DNA of 64,000 nt from Cristatella mucedo (taxonomy: Eukaryota; Bryozoa; Phylactolaemata; Cristatellidae), in contig WPIO01000070.1 in assembly GCA_009760855.2 (NCBI GenBank), positions 353,001 through 417,000 of the forward strand, given 5' to 3'. A model generated the notes under the pieces. That model had not been told where the DNA came from, did not search any database, and saw only the letters and a program-made list of their open reading frames with translations. The position numbers and the translations under genes are program-made. Shown piece after piece: positions 1 through 10,955 of this stretch (position 1 is the stretch's first letter; the number at the start of each line of letters is the position of its first letter).

Positions 1-215
1 ACTAGTGTAGCAGTTCAGCCAGGTATGAAGAAGCGAGGCGGCAGCGGTGGGCCTTGTGGGTCAGTGTAAGAGCTTTTCTGTGCATCCGTTGATTAACCGG
101 CAGCCATCGCAGCTCCTTCAGGAAAAGAGACACACGGTCAAACCTCTGGGATTTGAAAAAACTAGCCTTGCAGCCATATTCATTGCCAGCTGCAGAGGCT
201 CAACGGCCCCTTTTT
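1..215 (-). mobile_element. LINE-B fragment, post-RT coding part
   Basis: The reverse complement encodes the same segment as the open copy at 61,184-61,684 (NMAARLVF and LEELGWLPVEQR type motifs), with stops and frameshifts. It is truncated by the window edge. The next 200 bp belong to another family, so this is a junction of two dead elements. Not a host gene. Confidence 0.75.
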
Positions 216-217
216 TA

Positions 218-425
218 TTAGCTCGGTCGAAACTGAAGTACAGCAGTCCATCCTACTACGGTCTTCTTAATGAAACTTATAAACGTCAAGCAGTTACCAA
301 AGATGGTATAGATGTGTGCAATGTTCGTGAAAAAATGAAAGCCTAAATTTCGTATTAGAGCGATATTGCCAAGAGGTAGAGTGTACACCGTGACAAGAAA
401 TGGAGCAGCCACAGATCCCTGGGGT
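218..425 (-). mobile_element. LINE-A reverse transcriptase fragment
   Basis: Minus-strand translation gives FLVTVYTLPLGN and RNLGFHF, matching the block just before the YADD box in the other LINE-A copies (for example 31,011-32,285). The YADD equivalent is mutated beyond recognition here. Short, dead fragment. Confidence 0.65.
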
Positions 426-439
426 GGCCCGTATTTTAA

Positions 440-1090
440 AGGCTCGCCGGGGTTTGTAGGACATTCCCCTTGGACTTCCCTCCGGACATTCCCCCCTGGT
501 GAACCCTAGGACATTTTCCCCTCTGAAATTTCCCCCTATGTTGATGAATGTTTAACTAAGAATACAGATGTACGATCAAATGAAATTCACGCTCTATTGA
601 AATAAAATCAGCTCAGTATAATTGGAAGGATTGGAAGGATGGTTTCTAATGGAGCGAACGGTGGCAGCAGCTGCGACCGAGGTGGTTTCGGCAGCGGCGT
701 CGGCGAGCTATACAGTTCGGTCCCGTGGGAGTTCGGTACCACTCGACGACGCCAGGCACGTGTTCGTATCCGTCAAAGCGGGCGCGGCTACGGCGTGCCG
801 CGCATTCCTGCAAATGAACGCGAAGCCTCAGAGGTCTACTGAGTATAACTCGATCCCAAGAGATCTTGTTACGAAATACGCACTAATTAAAGCTCGAAAT
901 ACGACCAAGGGTGGATTTAGGCGGCGGAGGCGCAGCCCGCCCTAAACCCTAAAACCCCTTAAACGTTAAACCCTCAACCCTAAACACTAAACCCTAAACC
1001 ATATACGGGGGTGAGGGAAATGTCCTACCCCAGGGGGGAAATGTCGGGGGGGGGGGGGGCGCGGGAAACGTCCAGGAGGGGAAATGGCCG
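440..1090. repeat. Inverted GGACATTYCCC arrays flanking a 450-bp core
   Basis: The left arm (about 440-540) repeats a GGACATTCCCC-like unit several times. The right arm (about 1,005-1,090) carries the reverse complement, GGGGAAATGTCC, also repeated. Both arms share the neighbouring CCTGG...TAGGACATT context. The core has no recognisable coding sequence, and its right part is the telomere-like block. It could be a MITE-like foldback element; terminal duplications are not evident. Confidence 0.5.
941..1003 (-). repeat. Degenerate CCCTAAA telomere-like block
   Basis: About eight imperfect copies of CCCTAAA or ACCCTAAA in 60 bp, next to the right arm of the inverted repeat. The 7-mer differs from the usual metazoan TTAGGG unit. 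It looks interstitial and decayed rather than a true chromosome end. The same short motif recurs inside the solo LTR tandem repeats near 47.6-47.9 kb. Confidence 0.55.
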
Positions 1091-1300
1091 TAACCCTCGC
1101 AGAGTGACCGTTGACATCTACACTAGGAAATCTTCGACCAATATTAGACCTAAACCTTGGCAGTGCAGTGCCTGAAATGCTCGAGCGAGAAGGTAGCTGC
1201 TCAAGAAGGTCAACAGTGATAACTGGTATCAAATGCTGCCAGGAGATCCAGCAGAGCTAGCAGGCAGGCTCCATACCCAGTATTGTCTGTATTCCACGTT

Positions 1301-1532
1301 ATAATAATGCACTTGATTAAGCACCCTCAGAGAACTCAATCTCTTTCTAGGCGCTTTGCATTTGCTGCAAAAGGAAACGCAATTGAATGGTGAGTAATAT
1401 CATGCTTGATAAACAACGTGAATAACATGGTTAGGGGTGACATGCACAGGGTCAGCAAGCAAATGTGGTTAGTGGCAGCATACACAGTGTCAGCATGCAT
1501 AAGCACATGAAGGACGAATCGCAGGGACCCAC
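1301..1532 (-). mobile_element. LINE-A 3' end
   Basis: Starts with AATAATGCAC (reverse of the ATT tail), then the terminal hairpin (AGCACCCTCAGAGA ... TTTCTAGGCGCTTT), then the 3' UTR down to GGGACCCACT. It is 5'-truncated in the UTR, so no coding part remains. Confidence 0.85.
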
Positions 1533-1539
1533 TGTTCGT

Positions 1540-1940
1540 CGATAAGAGGACCCAGTCGATCGCATTCGCCAGAGCTTCGCTGTCTCAGAACTCAGCATGC
1601 CACCGCCGCCGCCACCCCTTGCCCGTACACTCGCTGCCCAGACACGGCTCAGCTGCCAGAGCACGCCAGGGCATGCCAGGGGCACGAGGAGGCGAAGACA
1701 CCTCCTCTTGGCACGGTCACTACGTCTAACATGGCCCATGCTTCGAGACCGGTGTCCCTGCTCTAGCTAGCTGTCGCCTCTCAGGGTTAGGAGCGGCCTT
1801 GTCTGTCTTCTATCTTATGTCTGTCTTCTACTGCCGGCTGCATTCGCTGCACCTTTGCCTGCCGCAGCCATTAGCGTCTGGACTCAAGCCTCGGCGGCCT
1901 TGGCCTTCGGCTGGCAGCGCTGGCTGCCGACGCTGGCGGA
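1540..1940. other. Unassigned sequence downstream of complexin exon
   Basis: GC-rich non-repeat sequence, presumably intron of the minus-strand complexin gene. The next complexin exon, expected to begin with Tyr plus basic residues, was looked for on the minus strand from 1 to 1,940 and not found, so it probably lies left of the window. Confidence 0.4.
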
Positions 1941-1943
1941 TAC

Positions 1944-2104
1944 CTTGTCGCGTATCTGCTGCCGCATTGTCTCCCGCTCAGCCTCAGACTTCCGGTGCTT
2001 CTCGCGTCTCTTCTCTTCCTCTTCCAGCCGCTGTGCGGCCAGCTCCGCCTCTTCGCCTTCGGCGTTGGTTTCTTTCTTGTCATCGCCTCCGCCTCCAACA
2101 GCAC
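1944..2104 (-). CDS. cplx: Complexin internal exon (SNARE-binding helix)
   Basis: Complexin is a small cytosolic protein that binds the assembled SNARE bundle at the synapse and clamps or promotes vesicle fusion. This 161-nt exon (2 nt plus 53 codons) encodes an acidic, glycine-rich start (GGGGDDKK), a charged accessory helix (QRLEEEEKRREKHRK) and the central helix EAERETMRQQIRDK. The last is the family hallmark: the two arginines and the isoleucine that contact SNAREs are kept, while the usual Met of KMEAERE is Ser. The exon is bounded on the minus strand by CTTGTACAG/GT and AAG/GTATCC. Translation past the donor loses all resemblance, which supports the splice site. Entry phase is 1 and exit phase 0. 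Other exons were not located. A processed pseudogene is unlikely because the match stops exactly at splice-like signals. Confidence 0.82.
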
Positions 2105-2360
2105 CTGTACAAGCGAACGCACCCAAACTTCCGGTGCAAGGCGCACGGTCCTGCTCGGCAGCAGCACAGCGAGCAGCATTAAATCGCTACGAGAAGTGGT
2201 CGGTCATTCTAGGCAGCACCGGCAGTGAACTTGGTGAAGCCGAGCTCAGAAATGCAGAGGCGCAAGATATGTAGGCCAAGAAATGTAGTCTCAAGCGGCA
2301 TTTCTGCGGTCCAAATCTGGTTGCTCCAACGCCCCCCCCCCAACTGGGGAATAGGTATGG

Positions 2361-2537
2361 TGAGCCGTGATGGCACGCTAGGTAAAGCGGTTGCTTTCAC
2401 GACCTCAGTCCCGAGGTCGTGGGTTCGATTCCTGCGGTGGGCGATTTTTTATCGCCACTGCAAGCGGCGGTGATAGCCGTAAAGGCTCTTCTGTCGCTAT
2501 ACAAAAAGAAGCTGTTTAATCAGCTAGGATTTTTTTA
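2361..2537 (+). mobile_element. SINE-A, complete copy
   Basis: tRNA-derived head with A-box-like TGGCACGCTAGGTAAAGCGG and perfect B box GGTTCGATTCC. The body holds the CGCCACTGCAAGCGGCGG stem, and a GCTATACAAAA...T-run closes the element. The same layout recurs at least ten times in the window on both strands. Pol III transcribed in principle; not a functional tRNA, as no cloverleaf closes. Confidence 0.88.
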
Positions 2538-2794
2538 AAGTACGGCAAAGGTTGGATGATTTAACTGCTTCTTTTACACAAAAAAGCCGTAACGGTCACC
2601 AGTGATTTCGGTGAGCAATAAAGGATTGCCTGCTGTGAGACAAGACACGAACTCGCTACCTGGGAGGGTCGTGACGTTCGAGCACCGCGGAGGGGGTTCA
2701 AAGAAAGGTCAAGGGTGATTCGTGATCGGGCGATTCCTTAGGTGCCAGGGCATAACCCCCAGGGCTGCGAACCCAGTGACAAAAATAAAGGTCG

Positions 2795-2950
2795 GCTGAT
2801 TCACATGGCCTCATTTATATGGGCACTGGTGAGCTCAGGAAGCTATTATTCCGTTGCAGTGGACGATAAAGATACGCCAGCTGCTGGACTCAAACCCACA
2901 ACCTGGCACTTGACGAGCAAGTGGCTTACTTACTCCTAGGCTTATTAGAC
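2795..2950 (-). mobile_element. Diverged SINE-A
   Basis: Reverse of the SINE-A body: GGCCTCATTTATATG, then GCTGCTGGACTCAAACCCAC (B-box side), then an A-box remnant near CTAGG. Older than the 2,361 copy judging by divergence. The following 2,950-3,580 stretch has no feature I recognise. Confidence 0.55.
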
Positions 2951-3580
2951 CCAGCGCCCCAGGTTCCACTTCGGCTGGGCAGAGCTTTGCCTAGTTGGAG
3001 CCCCTAACCGCACAGTTGCACGGTGAAGTTGGACTTGCTTCTACATTGGAGCCGTTCTGGAGGGTCAATCCAGCGGCTGCACCATAACCGGATGATGATT
3101 CACCCTTAGCCGACTCACAAGGCGCTGAGAGCCAGGAAAGGCCACGACCTCGTGGGTCACGTGGGCTGGACCCCTTTACACACGCAAACAGCGCAGGTGC
3201 TAACGCCCTCTCCTCGATTACGAACTACGAACTTGGCGGCTGAACTTGAACTCAAGAGTCGCTTACGAAATGGCCACGATAGGCCGACACTTATGAGCAG
3301 GGAGATTTACGATTATGTGTGAACGAGATTATTGTATGACTCACTACCTGGCCACTACGTGAGGCTTGGGCTCTCTTTGAGTAGTGGTGGTCAGCCGGTC
3401 GATGAGCGCTGAGCACGAGCTGCTGTAAGCTTGTACAGAGTGGAAAGATCTTAGCGGTCGATTCGAGTGTACGAAGAGGGAGGGGAGGGGTTCGATTAGC
3501 AGCTACACGGGTACGAATTAGACTGCCTACAACCGACGGCAGTGGCGTTGCGATCGCCCGACCCTCATTAGTTTGGGCAG

Positions 3581-3722
3581 TAATGTAATGTAATGTATCT
3601 CCGTCAGTAACTCCACAAAGTCATAAAGACCATGAGGGTGTTACACAGGAGAGTTTTGTATAGCGCACTCACAGCCTAAGCGGCTTTCGGTACGCATTCA
3701 GTGGCACAAAACACACGCCAAT
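3581..3722 (-). mobile_element. LINE-B 3' end
   Basis: Begins with the reversed TAATGTAATGTAATGTA tail, then CTCCACAAAGTCATAAAGAC and GGCTTTCGGTACGCATTC, the terminal UTR shared with copies at 5.9, 13.9, 37.9 and 61.7 kb. Truncated before the coding part. A SINE-A begins immediately to its right. Confidence 0.85.
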
Positions 3723-3725
3723 GTG

Positions 3726-3906
3726 GCGAGCCGTGATGGCACACTAGGAATGGCGTTTGGTTTTCACGACCTCGGTCTCGAGGTCGTGGGTTCGCCTCCT
3801 GCAGTGGGCGATCCTTTGTTGCTGCTGCTGCAAGCGGTGGCGATAGTATTCCAGGGTCTTCTGTCGCTATACAAAAGAGGCTGTTAAATTAGCAAGTATT
3901 TCTTTT
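3726..3906 (+). mobile_element. SINE-A
   Basis: GCCGTGATGGCACACTAGG head, B-box region GGGTTCGCCTCC, GCAAGCGGTGGCGATAG body and GCTATACAAAAGAGGCTG end with a T-rich tail. Confidence 0.85.
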
Positions 3907-4088
3907 TAATTTGTAGAGACCTGAGGCTAGCAACCAATACGCCAGCGGTAATGGCACAACGCTCGATATCCTGCCGGCAGCCACATCATATCAGAAAAGC
4001 ACCAAGAATTGCCGGCATATATTACGGCTGACACGGCAGGTGGCACGACCGGAACTGCAAGAGAGCGACTGAGTTTAGGCCCATGCCT

Positions 4089-4232
4089 GCCGAGCTGGTT
4101 TGGTCCGGCGGTCAAGGTGCTCTCGCCCCGACCAAGGTCGGGCTGAGGTCGTGGACTCGAGCCCCGAGGCATATGTGAAGCACCTGAATAGAGATTAAGT
4201 TCTCATGAGGCGCTATACAAATGAAAATATTT
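4089..4232 (+). mobile_element. SINE-B
   Basis: A-box-like TTGGTCCGGCGGTCAAGGTGCT, B-box-like GGACTCGAGCC, then the tail GAAGCACCTGAATAGAGATT, AAGTTCTCATGAGGCGCTAT and ACAAATG. The tail is close to the LINE-A terminal hairpin, which suggests mobilisation by that LINE's reverse transcriptase. Confidence 0.75.
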
Positions 4233-4239
4233 AATATTA

Positions 4240-5040
4240 TACAGTGGCCAGGTCGAAAGTCATTAAAAAATCTCGTTCGTGCATATCTCGTTATGAACTT
4301 GCCTCGGCTATTTCTGCGGCCGAGCTCCTAGTTCGATAATCGAGAGGCATTGCAGCATGCTCGTGCTGCGACTGAATCATGCGCGAACTCACGAAGCAAC
4401 CACAGAAAGCACGCACAAAAAATGAATTCGAACTTCGGGCAAATGAAAGTAGGGAAAGCTGAGCCCTCAGCCGAGCTCACGGCTGAAGTCAGTCAATGCG
4501 GGCGGTAACAAAAGCCGGAGCAAGTCCAGAATGTCGGCGAATTAAAAAGTAGGACAACAACAGATTGGATTGGCAACTTTTGTGTGGGCAGACGTGGATT
4601 CGGTCGACCCACGAAGTACGAACTCCCGTCCACCAATTGCAGCTACGCTAGCCGGAGTGAGTGGTGGGAGGGAATTCCCATCCAGTAATTGCATCCTCAA
4701 CTGCTGCTGCTGCTGCCTGCGCACGGAGCTGCATTAAGCGACTACAATGGCTGAGTGCAGTCTTTTGGCGTCGGCTCAGGATTCCTCTTCGCAGGAGCTC
4801 TACCCGTCCACCACAAAAAGCCGGATAAGCACCGAGAAAGCTGCCAAGCTGAGGCAAGTGAAGGCTTGCACCGGCCTGCATTTCAAGAACAATTTCCAAA
4901 AACATGGTGAAGTTACGCTGCTTTCTAAAACAGCAAGGCTGAGTCGATTAAAGGCTCCACTGATTAAAATAACAGGAAGCAACAGGAAGTAACGAATGCA
5001 CAGAGAAACAGGAAGAGGCAGAAAGAAAGCAGGGGGAGAT
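4240..5040. other. No assigned feature
   Basis: Mixed-composition sequence with only short overlapping frames on both strands. I see no domain, splice-bounded exon or repeat family here. Confidence 0.4.
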
Positions 5041-5041
5041 A

Positions 5042-5765
<724 letters not shown>

Positions 5766-5767
<2 letters not shown>

Positions 5768-6055
5768 CGCTTCCACGATTCTTAGGCAACGACAACTACT
5801 CTCCAGCTGCTGACTATGGCTCATCTTTGTCAGCGGTCCTGAGCTGCTACTTCCATGCTACTCGCTACCTCAACTGCTCTCCTGACTCTGCTATGCTTCC
5901 CACTTTCTCTCTTTGTTTCGTGAGACGAAGTCTGTTGGCTACCGAATGCGTACCGAAAGCCGCTTAGGCTGTGAGTGTGCTATACAAAACTCTCCTGCAT
6001 AACACCCACATAGTCTTTATGGATTTGTGGAGTTACAGACGGAGATACATTACAT

Positions 6056-6058
<3 letters not shown>
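5766..6058 (+). mobile_element. LINE-B 3' part
   Basis: Starts at the CTCGCTTCCACGATTCTTAG coding remnant (equivalent of WNSLPQFLRND at 61.5 kb), followed by the family 3' UTR and ATACATTACATT tail. Confidence 0.85.

Positions 6059-6117
<59 letters not shown>
6059..6117. repeat. GA microsatellite
   Basis: About 29 GA units directly after the LINE-B tail. Confidence 0.95.
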
Positions 6118-6119
<2 letters not shown>

Positions 6120-6120
<1 letters not shown>

Positions 6121-6840
6121 ATCTGAAAGATCGGCCGCATGTGAATTCCGAGGGAACAGGGACTTTGCTCTTTTGCATAGGTTAGCAGCCAGCAGCAGCA
6201 GGCGGTTCTACTTCAACCGGTCTATGCATCTCTGCATAAACGAAGGATTCACGTTCACCACAATCGGCTAAGCGTTCGTTTAATCTACTCACATCACCTA
6301 CGACCAAACTTCAGTTCAGAGCTTTCAGACTTATCGGGAGTGGCTGGCTGCAAGGCTCTGCAGAGCGGATTGATTGCAGAGGGAGACACAGACTTCAGGA
6401 CGATTTCTGTCTGAGCTGTTTGCAGCAGGTGGTCTGCTATGCAGTACCGTCGCACTGTGGAACGGCACACCAGGGCTCTCACATAGTGGCACAGAGGGAC
6501 CCATGCATGAAGGGCTACAGGCATGAAAGGGGTGGGGGAGAGTGGAACCCAAGGTGACAGCCGGAGCTACTAGCAGTCATTTGTCACTCTCAGAGCTAGA
6601 TTGCAGATGTCTGCATTCCATGTCACCTTAATGGAGACAATACTTCCTACTCTAAGCTAAACTTCCGGCTGTCGAACCTAGCTGAAAGCACTGGCTTCTC
6701 GATAGCCAGCCAGCTGTCAAAACGACCCTGCAACACGACGCTATGCTTGATACGGAGCTATGCAAGGCTTTGCCGCCAATTTATATCCTGGACACACTAA
6801 TTTGCAAGCCAAAAAGGATATATACATGGATGCTACATTT
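6120..6840. other. No assigned feature
   Basis: Short overlapping frames only; no family recognised on either strand. Confidence 0.35.
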
Positions 6841-6845
6841 TGCCT

Positions 6846-6971
6846 ATAATAATAATAATGCACTTGATAAAGCGCCCTCAGAGAGCTCAATCTCTTTCTA
6901 GGCGCTTTACATTTGCTGCAAAGGGAAATGCGATTGAATGGTGAGTAATATCATGCTTGATTAACAACATG
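6846..6971 (-). mobile_element. LINE-A 3' end
   Basis: ATT tail reversed, terminal hairpin and about 60 bp of UTR in minus orientation. Lies just upstream of a plus-oriented LINE-A. Confidence 0.85.
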
Positions 6972-7029
6972 AATGGAAGTGAAATGGCAAAACATTCATA
7001 TTCTACTAGGGCATATTCATAGACATTTG

Positions 7030-7612
7030 TACATTATATGCTGGGGTGACCTGCACTGGTTACCAGTCAAGCAACGTATTGACTTCAAGGTTTTGTCGCT
7101 CACTTTTAGGTCTCTTCATTCTATGGCTCCAGCCTATCTTTCAGATATACTACCCCATCAGGCAAAGCATCGTACCACTCGCTTTTCGGAATCCAACAGT
7201 CTAGAAATACCTCGTACAAACCTTAAATCCTTTGGAGACCGTGCATTTAGCTCGTATGCTCCCACAGCCTGGAACTCCCTCCCGACCTGCATCAGAACAT
7301 CCCCTGACCTGACCACATTTAAAAGAAACTTAAAAACATACCTATTTAGGACAGCATTTAGTGGGTCCTTGTGATTCGTCCTCGATGTGCTTATGCGTGC
7401 TGACACTGTTCATGCTGCCACTAACCACATTTGCATGCTGACCCAGTGCATGTAACCCCTAACCATGTTATTCATTTTGTTTGTTTTTCAAGCATGATTT
7501 TACTTACTATTCTATTGCGAATCACTTTGCAGCAAATGTAAAGCGCCTAGAAAGAGATTAAGTTCTCTGAGGGCGCTTTATCAAGTGCAATATTATATTA
7601 TATTATATTATC
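7030..7612 (+). mobile_element. LINE-A, thumb and 3' UTR
   Basis: Open frame 6,973-7,374 reads DLHWLPVKQRIDFKVLSLTF ... FGDRAFSSYAP...WNSLPTCIRTSPDL, the C-terminal part of the CR1/L2-type ORF2, ending normally at FSGSL. It is followed by the 3' UTR, the hairpin near 7,540-7,585 and an ATATT tail. Everything upstream, including RT motifs, is missing. Confidence 0.9.
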
Positions 7613-7884
7613 TGTCGTGCATTTCAAGTATGCACATTACTGTATGTCAACGTGAATATATGCAGATGTAGCAGTAGATGACGGGTAGATGACGAGGATT
7701 TCAAGAAGCTGGCTGGCTATCAGCAGGCCACAACAGCCATTTAACGAAAGCCGGTGTCACACGCCAGTCGTACGAAAAAAGTGCAGTGATTTATGTACGA
7801 GCTCCTTGCCTGCATTGCTAGGAATGCAGGCAAGGAAGAATGAAGTATAGGCTTGGGTGCTTTTTCACAGGTGTCTTTGTGCCG

Positions 7885-8052
7885 CCCCCCCCCCAGGTCT
7901 TACCCCCAGCGGTAAGATCTGGTGCCGACTCTTCACGAGGGCTTCACGAGTCCTGCAGCAGGCAATCGCACACTGGCAGTAACTTCAATAGCCGGTGAGG
8001 CTCTTCCGCCGCTATACAAATGAGGCTGTTGAATTAGCCTTGACCTTTTAAA
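7885..8052 (+). mobile_element. Diverged SINE-A, 3' portion
   Basis: GGTAAGATC..., CTGCAGCAGGCAATCGC, AGGCTCTTCCGCCGCTATAC and AAATGAGGCTGTTGAATTAG match the SINE-A body in order. The A box is not recognisable. Confidence 0.6.
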
Positions 8053-8150
8053 GCAGCTCTTTCCGATGCCACTGCGTGAGCAGGACTAAGTCGGTTAGCA
8101 GCAGAGACAGAGTACGAGGTGCAGGACCAAATCAATCTGCAATACCCTGC

Positions 8151-8298
8151 CTGCTGACAGAGCCGACGCTGGGATGCCACACCGTTTGGGTGGAGGCGGC
8201 TGCTGCCAGGGAGTGCGGCAAACGGCTGCAGATCGGGAGAGATCGCAAGAGTCCACCATACAGAAGGAGACCCCAGTATGACGGAGAGTTGCTGTTCG
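8151..8298 (+). CDS. Possible unidentified exon
   Basis: A continuous frame (EAAAARECGKRLQIGRDRKS ... YDGELLFE) is flanked by CCTGCCTGCTGACAG at the left and GAG/GTAGCATG at the right, both reasonable splice signals. No family recognised. The opposite strand is also open here, so this may be chance. Confidence 0.22.
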
Positions 8299-8579
8299 AG
8301 GTAGCATGCACCAACCAAGTGGGTCACTAAGGGTAAGCAGATTCCATCGACTCCAGCAAGGGAACGAGTGGAAGAATTGTGGGAAGGGTGGAGTGTCTGG
8401 AAGGATTGAAGACCTGCTGCTGCTGCAAGACCTACAGGTCGCATCGCGCTGCTCAGCAATTCAAGCTACCAAACAGACGTGACATCATCGTGGGCTGAAC
8501 AATGTGAAACACATTCGGAATAAAGAATAGGGCAATAGAGACTCAAAGCATGGCTACACCAATATTCGTACGTGGCGGC

Positions 8580-8665
8580 TGGATAGGGGTCAGGCTAACT
8601 AGCCACAGGGTCAGGCTAGCCACGGGTCAGGCTAGCTAGGTCAGGCTAGCTAGGCGCTTAGCTGC
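8580..8665. repeat. Short tandem GGTCAGGCTAGC repeat
   Basis: Four to five imperfect copies of GGTCAGGCTAGCTA. Confidence 0.7.
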
Positions 8666-9414
8666 TTCTCTCACGCTGGGCACGAAGCAGAGTGATAGCA
8701 TGGACAGTCAGCACCATTTAACTGTTGGTATCAACTGAATCAAAGTATGCATCAATAACAACACATTTCGTGACTGTGCAAGCACACTTCCAAAAGAAAG
8801 GCTTGAAAATGGCAGCTTTCGAATTCTTATGTTCATGTTGTTTCACAAGAGCATCTAGCCTGCATGAGGGCACATGCAAACGTACGTGCATGTGTTCACG
8901 TACACAGACACATAGACAAACAGGCACAGACACAGACACACACACACACTAGCCCATGCATGCATGCATGCACCCGATCATGCCTAAACTTCAGTGCACG
9001 TGGAAGAGCTAAAGCATACCGAAACTACTCTCTACGGATGACTGATTGCTCGCCTGCGAAGATGGCCTGTTGAAATGACATGTCCGAATTGAGTTTAAGC
9101 ACTTAAGGAGCCACAGAACCGCGACAGGGCACGGCGCTACGAATGGCACGAAGCTCTCGTCGGATGGACAGAGACTGGCTGGTAGGTATGCACGTACTGG
9201 TATGCACGAGCAAAGCTGCCGAGCTGCGAGGCCGAGCATACCAAGAATGTCCATAGGAGTGGCTTCGCCTGAGGCTCACCGAGCCGCCGCCACTGCCACA
9301 GATCTGTCGCTGCCGCCGATGTTGGCCGACAGTGGCAACGTGGCATGCGACGGGCAGGCACTAGACTCACAGACCAGCCAAAGAAGGCGTGGCACGCCGG
9401 GCCTCAGCCTCAAG

Positions 9415-9574
9415 GAGTCAAGACGAGCGGCAGCCTCTTCGCCAGGAGGAGCGCTTATCCTCCGACTACTCCGACTACTCCGACAAGACAAGCAGGCTGT
9501 GCAAGCTGCGACAGACGCCGCTGGCCGACGCCTACGGATCAATGCATTTGCCAGTGGCCCCATCCAATCCCTGG
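9415..9574 (+). CDS. Possible unidentified exon (SDYSDYSD)
   Basis: GC-rich island 9,200-9,730, open in several frames. The most protein-like frame carries QEERLSSDYSDYSDKTSRL followed by KLRQTPLADAYGS and VAPSNPW. It can be bounded by CTCAAG/GAG and TGG/GTGGAG, both weak. There is an internal three-copy TCCGACTAC repeat. The overlapping 175-codon plus frame and 138-codon minus frame are alternatives with lower-complexity content. I do not recognise the protein. Confidence 0.3.
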
Positions 9575-9896
9575 GTGGAGTGCTGAATCGAGCCAGCTCT
9601 CGGTCAATAGATTCTGGGCCGGCGGCTCTGGCCCGGCAGATCGATTCTTCCTCACCTGGGCCTCTTTGGCCCAGCATCGCTTGGCGCCACAACGGCGCGC
9701 CAATTCCAATATTCCCAGAGGAAGACTGAGAGCCCGAGAATTGGACACCAGAGTCCGAATAATGAACAGCTGGTGACCTTTTGCAGTGACCTGGGTTTCT
9801 GCATTGCTTTTTACATTATGACTAGAAACGTGAACACTTTACATCCATCACCTAAGAGATAGTAAGAGAGGGTGAGACATATTGAAAGAGAGGGAT

Positions 9897-9984
9897 AGGA
9901 GAGGAAGAGAGAGAGAGAGAGAGAAGAGAGAAAGAGAGGGAGAGAGATATAGATTGATAGATCTATAGATAGAGAGATAGAGAT

Positions 9985-10034
<50 letters not shown>
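9897..10034. repeat. GA/GATA microsatellite
   Basis: GA repeats interrupted by GATAGATCTATAGATAG. Confidence 0.95.
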
Positions 10035-10037
<3 letters not shown>

Positions 10038-10621
10038 AAGCAAGTGATACGTTCGCAGAACAGATACAGGCCAGGCGTTCGTTCACGCTGTCTCTGGGAA
10101 GTTCTATGTGATACCAATACACGTGAAACAGAGCAGAACAACTCATGAACTAGCCTCTGCTTCACTAAAAAGTTAACGCAAATATTGTGTGCTCCATCTG
10201 TCGTATTCACGGAGTCGAATCGAGCATTCCATACAACTCAAATACACGAAGTGGGACTGCGGTAAGTCATAGGCCTTCCATTGACAGTGAGTTAATCGGG
10301 CTACCTTAATAAGCCGGCTTGAGAGTCGCTTAAAATGCACATGCTCGCCTTTAGCTAACAGAGGTTTATCCAAGCATTGTCTATGTGAAAGTGGTCAACG
10401 GCGTTGTATGGCCTGCAAGGACGTTGTCTCATAATCGGCAGGCGGCAGAATGTTTAGCCGCTGAAAGCAATGGGTATGCGGCAGCCCTCAAGGGCTTAAG
10501 GAGAACGTGCCCGGTCTCAGCAAGCGAACCTTGCTGTGCAAGCCCAACTGCTGTGCCCTTCAGCCCAGTCCGGTCCGGTCTAGTTCATTGCGGTCCAGTT
10601 TAGTTCAGTCCGGACAGCTGT

Positions 10622-10778
<157 letters not shown>

Positions 10779-10955
10779 TGCACTTAGGAATCCTTATGGC
10801 AAAGGAAGGACATGAACATGCGTAAGGGCTGCTCATTCGATTGAGACCGATCAACAGGGTCGCAAGATCAACATAAATAAGGTCGCATTAGAAGGCGCTA
10901 GATGTTTCCTTTATTCCTCGAAAATATACAGCCTCACCTTACTGATGCTGGGTGC

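Noticed and set aside
941-1003. True telomere or chromosome end
   Set aside because: Only about eight degenerate units with ordinary sequence on both sides.
2361-2450. tRNA genes at SINE heads
   Set aside because: A and B boxes are present but no cloverleaf or acceptor stem closes, and the same flanks repeat in every copy.
6846-7612. Twin-priming inversion of LINE-A
   Set aside because: The left arm is itself a 3' end with tail, so two separate insertions are simpler. The similar-looking pair at 42-43.9 kb is a nested insertion.
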